From the NCBI GenBank assembly GCA_043819035.1, contig JBDRFD010000075.1:1-12558 (forward strand): a stretch of DNA of 12,558 nucleotides. The letters are read 5' to 3'. Origin of the DNA: UBA2144 sp043819035. Lineage in GTDB: Bacteria; Patescibacteriota; Gracilibacteria; Peribacterales; Peribacteraceae. Below the pieces are notes generated by a model. It was given only the letters and a program-made list of their open reading frames with translations, had not been told where the DNA came from and ran no database searches. The translations under genes were made by a program, and so were the position numbers. Below are positions 1 to 5,149 of the stretch, piece after piece; positions within the stretch are counted from its first letter, which is position 1, and each line of letters opens with the position of its first letter.

Positions 1-229
1 CGCTCAGCGTGAGCAGGCCCGCGAAGTTTACGAAGAAGCCAGAGAAGAAATCAAAAACACATATGAACAATCCAGAACCGATGCCAGATCTCTCTACGAT
101 CAAACTGCTATGGAAGCGCGAAGTGAATATGAAGATACCAAGACTCAATACTTCGATGCGTATCTGGAAGCCAAAGCTGATTACGAGGATGCCAAGGAGG
201 CCTATAATGATGCTAGGAATAATTCTTAA
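1..229 (+). CDS. Partial hendecad-stalk protein, C-terminal end only (paralog 1 of tandem array)
   Basis: Only the last 75 or so residues are in the window; the frame is open from base 2 to the TAA at 227-229 and the start lies upstream. The peptide is Ala, Glu, Asp, Arg and Tyr rich with an 11-residue rhythm (AREVYEEAREE, IKNTYEQSRTD, ARSLYDQTAME, ARSEYEDTKTQ) and matches the C-termini of the next two genes almost residue for residue. It is therefore the stalk end of a third, mostly unseen paralog. DNA identity to gene 2 includes an unbroken run of about 70 bases. The following gene starts 26 bp after the stop, so the array is probably co-transcribed. The function is unknown; an extended right-handed coiled coil on a surface or secreted protein is inferred. 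The reading is certain, the role is not. Confidence 0.85.
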   Translation, partial: AQREQAREVYEEAREEIKNTYEQSRTDARSLYDQTAMEARSEYEDTKTQYFDAYLEAKADYEDAKEAYNDARNNS

Positions 230-255
230 CTTATTTTGCTTTTGTCCAAATTCAA

Positions 256-1944
256 ATGAAACGCACAGCACTTCTTATCGGCACAGTCGCGTTTGCAGTT
301 TTTGGGATCGTGTTTTTGCTAAGTGAATCGAATGAGCAAGCGTCGCAAGCGCAGCTGGCAAATAACACTGGATTTTGTGGTAATAGGCATGTTGATCGTC
401 AATATGGTGAAGAGTGTGATGCTAGCCTTTGTACTTTCAACTCACATAACCCTAAAGATGTAGAAATATGTATTTACCAGCAGTGCGGTATGCAATCCGG
501 GAAATGGGAGTGCAACAATTGTAAATGTGAGCCAGTTTTAGATGGAGATGATGATGATTCAGGTGGAGATGATGACGATCTAGAATGCGAACACATGGAA
601 CGGAGATGTGGTGATAGATCAGGAGTATCTGTGGTTGAGGCATGTACAAATCATGGCACGTGGATAGTGGTGGAGCGTTGTGAAAAAGCATATGAAGCAG
701 GTGCTCAATGGACATGTGTATATCCTGAAGGAGGATACGCATACTGTGGGCAGGTATCAGGCGGAGACGGAGACGGAGACGGAGACGGAGATGGTGGTGG
801 TGGGGGTGGAGGTGGAAGTGGTGGAAGTGGTGGGGGTGGTGGGGGTGGAGGAGGTAATGATTGGCAACTGGTTGGTCCTGTTAGCTATAATGCAGAATGT
901 CCTGGTAAATACGGAGGTACGGCAGGTACGTCGGGGGGTTACAAGTATTGGTATTGTACGCATCAGTATCAGGAAGCTAGGAATTCAATATGTGAATGGA
1001 AAAGGGACTTATATTGGATTTACCGTTGCCCAGCAGCGTCGGATCTTCAGGTCGCGCAGTGCGAATTCGAATATTGGAAGAATAATAATAATTTCGAAAC
1101 TGTTGTAGAGAATTACTCAGGCTGTATACCTATTAATCGCGATGGTGACGATGATAGTGGAGATGACGATGATAACTCAGACGATAACCTTGGTGATATG
1201 CGCATCGCCCGTGACGAAGCCAAAGAAACCAAGACGCAAGCATACGAAGATTACACATCAGCCAAAGAAGATGCCTGGGAGGGCTACCAATCCGCCAAGG
1301 CCGATGCACGCGGCGAATACGAAGACGCAAGATCCGAAGCTCGTGCAACCTACGACAGCGACAAAACTACAGCCCAAGAAGCCTACTACAGTGATGCAAA
1401 AGATGAGGCACGCAGTGAGTATGATCAGGCAAAACTGGAAGCGAGAGCTGATTACGATGAGGCAAAAGCTTCCGCCCTCAGCGCATATAACACCGTCAGA
1501 GAAAACTACAATGATGCCCGACAGGCAAGCTTGGAAGCATGGGAAACATACAAACAAGATCGCACAGAAGAGAATTACACTGCTTACCTGGAAGCAAAGG
1601 CTGATCTTGAATCCGCAAAAGAAGAACGCACAGAAGCTTATGAGCAATACGGTGATGCAAGAGTGGAAGCACAGTCTGCCTTCGCACAAACAAGAGACGA
1701 TGCCAGAGCTGCTTACACCGTTCAGCGTGAGCAGGCCCGCGAAGTTTACGAAGAAGCCAGGGAAGAAATCAAAAACACATATGAACAATCCAGAACCGAT
1801 GCCAGATCTCTCTACGATCAAACTGCTATGGAAGCACGAAGTGAATATGAGGATACCAAACAAAGTTACTACGATGCGTATCTGGAAGCCAAAGCTGCTT
1901 ACGAAGATGCGAAGGAGGCGTATAATGATGCGAGAAATAATTAA
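256..1944 (+). CDS. Secreted or membrane-anchored protein with three Cys-rich modules, Asp/Gly linkers and a hendecad coiled-coil stalk (paralog 2)
   Basis: 562 residues. Residues 1-24 form a short basic start plus a hydrophobic helix, either a signal peptide (possible cleavage around 31-35) or an N-terminal anchor. Three Cys-rich modules follow with even cysteine counts, suggesting disulfides: module 1 (Cys 41, 54, 59, 72, 77, 86, 89, 91), module 2 (111, 118, 130, 142, 154, 164) and module 3 (215, 234, 246, 258, 269, 290). Module 1 opens with CGNRHVDRQYGEECD, resembling the CGNG...GEECDDGN signature of DUF4215/Myxococcus Cys-rich repeats. Linkers are Asp-rich (96-108, 296-310) and (DG)n plus poly-Gly (169-200). 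Residues 315-562 are a stalk of 11-residue units of form A-x-x-x-Y-x-x-A-[KR]-x-E. The gene sits 26 bp after paralog 1 and 18 bp before paralog 3, with no Shine-Dalgarno sequence. Likely an extracytoplasmic adhesin-like or envelope protein; no function can be assigned. Confidence 0.85.
   Translation: MKRTALLIGTVAFAVFGIVFLLSESNEQASQAQLANNTGFCGNRHVDRQYGEECDASLCTFNSHNPKDVEICIYQQCGMQSGKWECNNCKCEPVLDGDDDDSGGDDDDLECEHMERRCGDRSGVSVVEACTNHGTWIVVERCEKAYEAGAQWTCVYPEGGYAYCGQVSGGDGDGDGDGDGGGGGGGGSGGSGGGGGGGGGNDWQLVGPVSYNAECPGKYGGTAGTSGGYKYWYCTHQYQEARNSICEWKRDLYWIYRCPAASDLQVAQCEFEYWKNNNNFETVVENYSGCIPINRDGDDDSGDDDDNSDDNLGDMRIARDEAKETKTQAYEDYTSAKEDAWEGYQSAKADARGEYEDARSEARATYDSDKTTAQEAYYSDAKDEARSEYDQAKLEARADYDEAKASALSAYNTVRENYNDARQASLEAWETYKQDRTEENYTAYLEAKADLESAKEERTEAYEQYGDARVEAQSAFAQTRDDARAAYTVQREQAREVYEEAREEIKNTYEQSRTDARSLYDQTAMEARSEYEDTKQSYYDAYLEAKAAYEDAKEAYNDARNN
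763..855 (+). repeat. In-gene hexanucleotide repeat and G-rich low-complexity tract
   Basis: Four perfect GGAGAC units (763-786) plus a GGAGAT unit are followed by GGT/GGG/GGA-rich sequence to about 855. It encodes the (DG)n and poly-Gly linker between Cys modules 2 and 3 of the second stalk protein. Unit changes of 6 or 3 bp keep frame, so slippage would change linker length without inactivating the gene. Many G-runs lie on the coding strand, so a G-quadruplex is possible in DNA or mRNA; that part is inference. Confidence 0.8.
1723..1944 (+). repeat. Near-identical stalk-end block shared by the three tandem paralogs (copies at 5-229, 1723-1944, 3010-3225)
   Basis: The last 72-75 codons of the three genes align with few changes. 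A stretch of roughly 49 bases, starting at the codons for EEIKNTYEQSRTDAR, is the same in all three. Copy 1 follows copy 2 in the segment encoding SLYDQTAMEARSEYEDTK, copy 3 in TQYFDAYLEAKA, and copy 2 again in EDAKEAYNDARNN. That mosaic fits recombination or gene conversion between copies better than simple divergence after duplication. Confidence 0.8.
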
Positions 1945-1962
1945 TTCCTTCCTTATTTAATT

Positions 1963-3225
1963 ATGAAAAAGAACATCATCAGACTGGGCGTAGTAACAGG
2001 TACTCTCGCAGTTTTGGGAGCAGTGTTAGTTTCATGGAGGACGACTGGAAAGTCATTAGATGCTCAGGCAAGTACCTCTTCTCAGGGCACAGTGACGTGC
2101 AATTTTGTGATTCATAAAGGGAATGGAGGGAAATGTGAGGTAAATCGGAGTACAAAGGAAATTTCATGTAACCAGGGAAAAGTAATCAAACCCCTTCATT
2201 CGCGTCAGTCACCGCCATGCCCTAAAGTTCCTCCGCGTCCTGGCTGCAGAATAGACCCCAATGAGGGGAAACCTACATTTACTGTAGAGCATGAGCAAAG
2301 TTACACAGATCATAAGGGAGAGCAGAAGTGTGTCCGTATAAGAGAAAGTTTTCTTATTTTTTATGGTAGCCAAGAAAATAAGTTTAAATGCATTACTGAT
2401 CCTAACAATAGGCCTACGTCCTATTATTGCAAAGGCGGTGATGGAGACGGAGGTGATGACGACGACTCCTCCAATCTCGAATCCCTCCGCGCTGCTCGAG
2501 ATGCAACCAAGGAAACTAAGGACCAAGCCTTTGAGAAATACAAAGAAGTCAAAACAGATGCCTTGGATGGTTATCAATCCGCCAAGGTCGATGCACGTTC
2601 TGCATATGATGATCAAGTTTCAGACGCACGATCAACCTACGACAGCGACAAAACTACAGCCCAGGAAGCCTACAACACAGATGCAAGAGCAGAGGCACTC
2701 AGTGAATATGATCAGGCAAAACAAGAAGCCAGATCTGCTTATGACTCAGCCAAGACAGAAGCTCAAGATGCGTACAACGAAGTAAAAGAAGAGTACGAAT
2801 CGGCAAAAGAGGAACGCAGCGAAGCATGGGAAACATACAAACAAGATCGCACAGAAGAGAATTACAATTCCTACCTCGAAGCAAAGGCTAACCTCGAGTC
2901 TGCAAAAGAAGAACGCACAGAAGCTTACGAAGAATATACCGAAGCTAAAGTGGAAGCACAGTCTGTCTTCGCACAAGCAAGAGAAGATGCGAAATCCTCC
3001 TACACTACTCAGCGTGCGCAGGCCCGTGAAGTCTACGAAGAAGCAAGAGAAGAAATCAAAAACACATATGAACAATCCAGAACCGATGCCAGATCTCAGT
3101 ATGATCAAGCTGTAACAGAAGCACGAAGTGAATATGAAGATACCAAAACTCAATACTTCGATGCGTATCTGGAAGCAAAAGCAGCTTATGAAGCTGCGAA
3201 GCAGGCGTATGATAATGCAAAATAA
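1963..3225 (+). CDS. Secreted or membrane-anchored protein with a single Cys-rich head and hendecad coiled-coil stalk (paralog 3)
   Basis: 420 residues. Residues 1-24 give a lysine-led hydrophobic segment; DAQA-ST around 33-38 is a plausible signal peptidase I site, otherwise the helix is an anchor. The head (about 38-158) has eight cysteines (46, 58, 69, 86, 95, 123, 143, 156) and a Pro/basic patch near 84-96; it shows no clear similarity to the heads of paralog 2. An acidic Gly/Asp linker (158-170) leads into the stalk (172-420), which matches paralog 2 closely, for example QSRTDAR, TEENY and TYDSDKTTAQEAY. The start lies 18 bp after the previous stop, with no Shine-Dalgarno sequence, so translation probably depends on the same transcript. 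It is the last gene of the array, followed by an inverted repeat. The role is unknown; the layout suggests interchangeable heads on a conserved stalk. Confidence 0.85.
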   Translation: MKKNIIRLGVVTGTLAVLGAVLVSWRTTGKSLDAQASTSSQGTVTCNFVIHKGNGGKCEVNRSTKEISCNQGKVIKPLHSRQSPPCPKVPPRPGCRIDPNEGKPTFTVEHEQSYTDHKGEQKCVRIRESFLIFYGSQENKFKCITDPNNRPTSYYCKGGDGDGGDDDDSSNLESLRAARDATKETKDQAFEKYKEVKTDALDGYQSAKVDARSAYDDQVSDARSTYDSDKTTAQEAYNTDARAEALSEYDQAKQEARSAYDSAKTEAQDAYNEVKEEYESAKEERSEAWETYKQDRTEENYNSYLEAKANLESAKEERTEAYEEYTEAKVEAQSVFAQAREDAKSSYTTQRAQAREVYEEAREEIKNTYEQSRTDARSQYDQAVTEARSEYEDTKTQYFDAYLEAKAAYEAAKQAYDNAK

Positions 3226-3228
3226 GGG

Positions 3229-3308
3229 GAAAGTTAAAAGGGTAAGGGGAAAAGGGTAAGGGGAAAACTAAACATCTTCAGTTTTCCGTTTTCCACTTTC
3301 CCCTTACC
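3229..3308. terminator. Imperfect inverted repeat between convergent genes, possible bidirectional terminator
   Basis: Arms at 3241-3269 and 3280-3308 (29 nt each, 24 of 29 pairing by my alignment) enclose a 10-nt loop. The left arm is G/A rich (GGTAAGGGGAAA start) and the right arm its C/T-rich partner, so transcripts from the left end in a pyrimidine-rich stretch. It sits exactly between the convergent stalk-protein and KhpB-like genes. The G/A motif also follows topA, so it may be a dispersed repeat that doubles as a terminator. Confidence 0.6.
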
Positions 3309-3311
3309 GCT

Positions 3312-3890
3312 TTATACGTCCAGGTTCTCCAATCCATCATCTATTGTTGAAGTTTCTTCTTCAAGAACAGGAGATAGTTCGCCTTCTTCATCTTTGGAAA
3401 TTGAACCTTTTTCTTCTTTCAAACGCAGTACCACCTGCCGGTAATCCCCTTCCCCCGCACTCTCGGTAGTTAAGTCCTGAAGATCGTGGCTGTTCGTTAC
3501 ATGCATGTGCACGATGCGGCGGAAGTAAGGGCTCATGGGTGCGAGTGCCACACGGCTTCCCGTACGGCGCACAAAGTCAGCTTTTTGTTCCGCGATACGG
3601 CATACTTTATCTTCCTGTGCGCGGCGGTAACCATCCACGTCGAGGACAATGAAAGGGCTGCGTTCCAGCCTCTCCTGCGAGCGTACGATTGCTTTCACCA
3701 GGTGCTGGATGGCGTTTAGGGTCTCACCATGCCAGCCAATGATTCTGCTTGGATCATCCGATTCAATATCCACGCGTGTAAGCTCCTCATCTGTGGAGAC
3801 TTCGATCTTAACGAAAGAGAGATTCAATTGCTTAAGGATTTCTGAAAGCGTTAATTCGATGAGGGCGGAATCCATAGTGGGCGTTAGCAT
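3312..3890 (-). CDS. khpB: KH-R3H RNA-binding protein, KhpB/Jag/EloR-like
   Basis: 192 residues, predicted cytoplasmic RNA-binding protein. A type II KH domain (about 25-75) carries the GxxG loop as GWHG (52-55) within RIIGWHGETLNAIQHLV. An R3H domain (about 95-160) has the family pattern MSPYFRRIVHMHV (R124/R125, H128) and ends at YRQVVLRL. A strongly acidic tail (158-192) follows. The N-terminal Jag_N domain of Firmicutes homologs is absent, and the gene is not beside rnpA/yidC as jag usually is. In Gram-positive bacteria KhpB works with KhpA in cell elongation and division; that role is only inferred here. The start could be residue 6 (MDSALIEL) instead of residue 1; neither has a Shine-Dalgarno sequence. 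It converges on the stalk array and shares its strand with the HU gene upstream. Confidence 0.85.
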   Translation of the reverse strand: MLTPTMDSALIELTLSEILKQLNLSFVKIEVSTDEELTRVDIESDDPSRIIGWHGETLNAIQHLVKAIVRSQERLERSPFIVLDVDGYRRAQEDKVCRIAEQKADFVRRTGSRVALAPMSPYFRRIVHMHVTNSHDLQDLTTESAGEGDYRQVVLRLKEEKGSISKDEEGELSPVLEEETSTIDDGLENLDV

Positions 3891-3938
3891 AGCTGATACT
3901 GTGCGAAGGTAAAATGTTTAGAAGAACTATTTTGAATT

Positions 3939-4023
3939 GGATGGCTGGATGGCTGGATGGTTACTAAAGTGGCAGCAGGCTTGTAAATCGCCTGCGAACC
4001 ATCCAACTATCCAACTATCCAGC
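3939..4023. repeat. Long imperfect palindrome built on an 8-bp tandem repeat
   Basis: The left side repeats GGATGGCT (from 3939) and the right side repeats ATCCAACT (to about 4022); they face each other around an inner perfect stem GCAGGC (3975-3980) / GCCTGC (3990-3995). Several mismatches would be G-U pairs in RNA. It lies between the KhpB-like and HU genes, both on the minus strand, so it falls upstream of khpB and downstream of HU. It could be a REP-like element; no function is evident. Confidence 0.65.
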
Positions 4024-4033
4024 TATTCTTATT

Positions 4034-4064
4034 TAAAGAAACCCCAACCACTGAGGTTTCTTTA
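4034..4064 (-). terminator. Hairpin after the HU gene, probable terminator
   Basis: Perfect 10-bp stem TAAAGAAACC (4034-4043) / GGTTTCTTTA (4055-4064) with an 11-nt loop, 22 bp past the HU stop. The 3' arm on the minus strand is T-rich but no separate long U-tract follows, so efficiency is uncertain. Confidence 0.55.
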
Positions 4065-4086
4065 GAAATCCAATTGATCAGTTGCA

Positions 4087-4362
4087 TTATCTCACCGCGT
4101 CCTTCAGCGTCTTTCCGGCCTTGAACGAAGGGACCTTCATCGCAGGAATGGAGATGCGCTGGGTTGGATTGCGAGGATTCACACCGGTGCGTGCTGCACG
4201 GTGGGAGACACGAAACGTTCCAAAGCCCGTGATTGTAATGGAGTTGCCCTTCTTGAGCTCTTTCGTAACGAGCGTGGTGAGTGCTTCGAGAGAAGCCGCC
4301 GCGGCACGCTTTGTGATGCCCGCAGCATCCGCAATTGCGTTGATGATGTCTTGCTTAGACAT
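4087..4362 (-). CDS. hup: HU/IHF-family histone-like DNA-binding protein
   Basis: 91 residues from the ATG at 4362-4360, the usual family length; the frame stays open further upstream, but those residues do not fit the family. The sequence follows HU from start to end: MSKQDIINAIADAAGITKRA forms the dimerisation helices, GFGTF (47-51) the beta-turn, RAARTGVNPRNP (55-66) the DNA-intercalating arm, and IPAMKVPSFKAGKTLKDAV the end. The arm proline at 63 that kinks DNA is present; the following residues read RNPTQ rather than the common RTGE. HU dimers bind and bend DNA in the nucleoid. No Shine-Dalgarno sequence precedes the start. A 16-bp palindrome lies about 30 bp upstream and a hairpin terminator follows the stop. 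HU and IHF subunits are hard to separate by sequence, so hup is a family-level symbol. Confidence 0.93.
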   Translation of the reverse strand: MSKQDIINAIADAAGITKRAAAASLEALTTLVTKELKKGNSITITGFGTFRVSHRAARTGVNPRNPTQRISIPAMKVPSFKAGKTLKDAVR

Positions 4363-4390
4363 GGGCTTGAGGGGAAAAAAATACGTCAAG

Positions 4391-4406
4391 CTCAGTGTAC
4401 ACTGAG
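4391..4406 (-). promoter_or_regulatory. Perfect 16-bp palindrome upstream of HU, candidate operator
   Basis: CTCAGTGTACACTGAG is fully self-complementary. On the minus strand it overlaps a possible promoter, TTGCAC -16 nt- TACACT, whose -10 lies inside the palindrome, so a bound dimer could block HU transcription. The promoter match is modest and the operator role is inferred. A second stem (CAAGCCA 4419-4425 / TGGCTTG 4434-4440) lies just upstream. I see nothing recognisable in about 4441-4573. Confidence 0.45.
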
Positions 4407-4573
4407 AAATCGCTTGTGCAAGCCAAAAAATAGTGGCTTGGGGAGTCAATCGCACCTTGTTTCAAAGATAATAGCTTCTGTTAGCCAAAAAGAATGAATA
4501 CGAAAGGTGCTCGAAATCTGTATCGCAGAGGGCGTTCTATGGGGCGGTGGAACGGTTTTTACTGCTAACTGAC

Positions 4574-4614
4574 GGGAAAAAAAGGAAAAAAGGGCAAAAA
4601 AAGAAAAAAGGGAT
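4574..4614 (+). repeat. Left arm of purine-rich inverted repeat bracketing the four-helix-bundle gene
   Basis: An A-rich tract with spaced GGG runs that ends AAAAAAGGGATC. Its reverse complement begins GATCCCTTTTT and matches the block right after the gene at 5011-5041, with small length differences. It lies 37 bp before the chosen start codon. Confidence 0.6.
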
Positions 4615-4651
4615 CTTGTTTTCCCAGGTTGATGTTTGTCAGTCTTGTACT

Positions 4652-5008
4652 ATGTTCGAAAGACCGTATCAGAGGCTTCTTGCCTGGCAGCAGGCCCACC
4701 AGCTTTGTTTGAGAATTTATAAGGCTGTGCAACAATTCCCACCAGACGAGCGTTATGGACTTACTAAGCAGATGCGCTCGAGTGCCCAAAGTGTTCCTAC
4801 AAATATTGCGGAGGGAAACGGGAGACGAACTAAAAAGGATAAGGCTCATTTTCTAATAATAGCTATCAGTTCTCTCGATGAACTTCATTATCAATGTCTT
4901 CTGGCACGGGACCTCGGATATATTACAAATGACTTATTCAAAGATTTAGAGATGCAAATTGGTCGGGTAGGATATCTGACCAGCCAGCTTCGAAACTCCT
5001 TTTTATGA
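4652..5008 (+). CDS. Four-helix-bundle protein, S23/TIGR02436-type
   Basis: 118 residues from the ATG at 4652. An earlier in-frame ATG (4547) would add a Lys-rich leader translated from the repeat arm, so I reject it. MFERPYQRLLAWQQAHQLCL, YGLTKQMRSSAQSVPTNIAEG (36-56) and SLDELHYQCLLARDLGYI (74-91) are hallmarks of the family first known from intervening sequences in 23S rRNA genes and related to the Avd accessory protein of diversity-generating retroelements. Members form oligomeric helical bundles with basic surfaces and may bind nucleic acid; the cellular role is not established. Here it stands alone, not in an rRNA gene, and no reverse transcriptase is nearby. It lies between inverted purine/pyrimidine repeats, which suggests a movable unit or at least repeat-associated insertion. 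No Shine-Dalgarno sequence is seen. Confidence 0.9.
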   Translation: MFERPYQRLLAWQQAHQLCLRIYKAVQQFPPDERYGLTKQMRSSAQSVPTNIAEGNGRRTKKDKAHFLIIAISSLDELHYQCLLARDLGYITNDLFKDLEMQIGRVGYLTSQLRNSFL

Positions 5009-5010
5009 AC

Positions 5011-5041
5011 GATCCCTTTTTGCCCTTTTTACCCTTTTTTC
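5011..5041 (+). repeat. Right arm of inverted repeat bracketing the four-helix-bundle gene
   Basis: Begins GATCCCTTTTTGCCC two bases after the stop codon and continues as T-runs split by CCC. It is complementary to 4574-4614, so a transcript could fold back across the whole gene. Its T-richness might also aid transcription ending. A 13-nt direct repeat, GTTGATGTTTGTC, occurs at 4628-4640 and again at 5075-5087. Confidence 0.6.
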
Positions 5042-5108
5042 TTCTTATTCCTCTTTATCTTATTTTTCTAGTCAGTTGATGTTTGTCTTCGAAATAGCTA
5101 CCTTCTCT

Positions 5109-5138
5109 TTGACAACATCATACACTCCTCTCTAACCT
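5109..5138 (+). promoter_or_regulatory. Possible topA promoter
   Basis: A perfect TTGACA -35 box (5109-5114) is followed after 18 nt by a weak TAACCT (5133-5138), which would place the transcript start within a few bases of the ATG at 5150. The -35 is convincing, the -10 is not. Confidence 0.4.
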
Positions 5139-5149
5139 CCGCTCCGTTT

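Noticed and set aside
763..855. CRISPR-like repeat array
   Set aside because: The units are 6 bp and contiguous, lie in a coding frame, and have no spacers.
680..1108. Second reading frame through the repeat region of the second stalk gene
   Set aside because: It encodes low-complexity TE/VV/GV strings from the same hexanucleotide repeats and has no independent start signal; the Cys-patterned frame is clearly the real one.
3649..3912. Plus-strand open frames opposite the KhpB-like gene
   Set aside because: They are antisense shadows; the minus-strand KH and R3H motifs define the real gene.
4363..4455. Longer N-terminus for the HU protein
   Set aside because: It would add 31 residues not found in the HU family and would run through the palindrome and promoter-like region.
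4547..4651. Longer N-terminus for the four-helix-bundle protein
   Set aside because: The extra 35 residues are a Lys-rich translation of the repeat arm; family members start at the MFERPYQ-like position.
4652..5008. Diversity-generating retroelement with Avd
   Set aside because: The protein is Avd-related in family, but there is no reverse transcriptase and no template/variable repeat pair beside it.
4574..5041. Calling the four-helix-bundle unit a transposon or integron cassette
   Set aside because: No transposase, integrase or clean target-site duplication is present; the 13-nt direct repeat lies inside on one side and outside on the other. The arms are low-complexity and could arise by other means.
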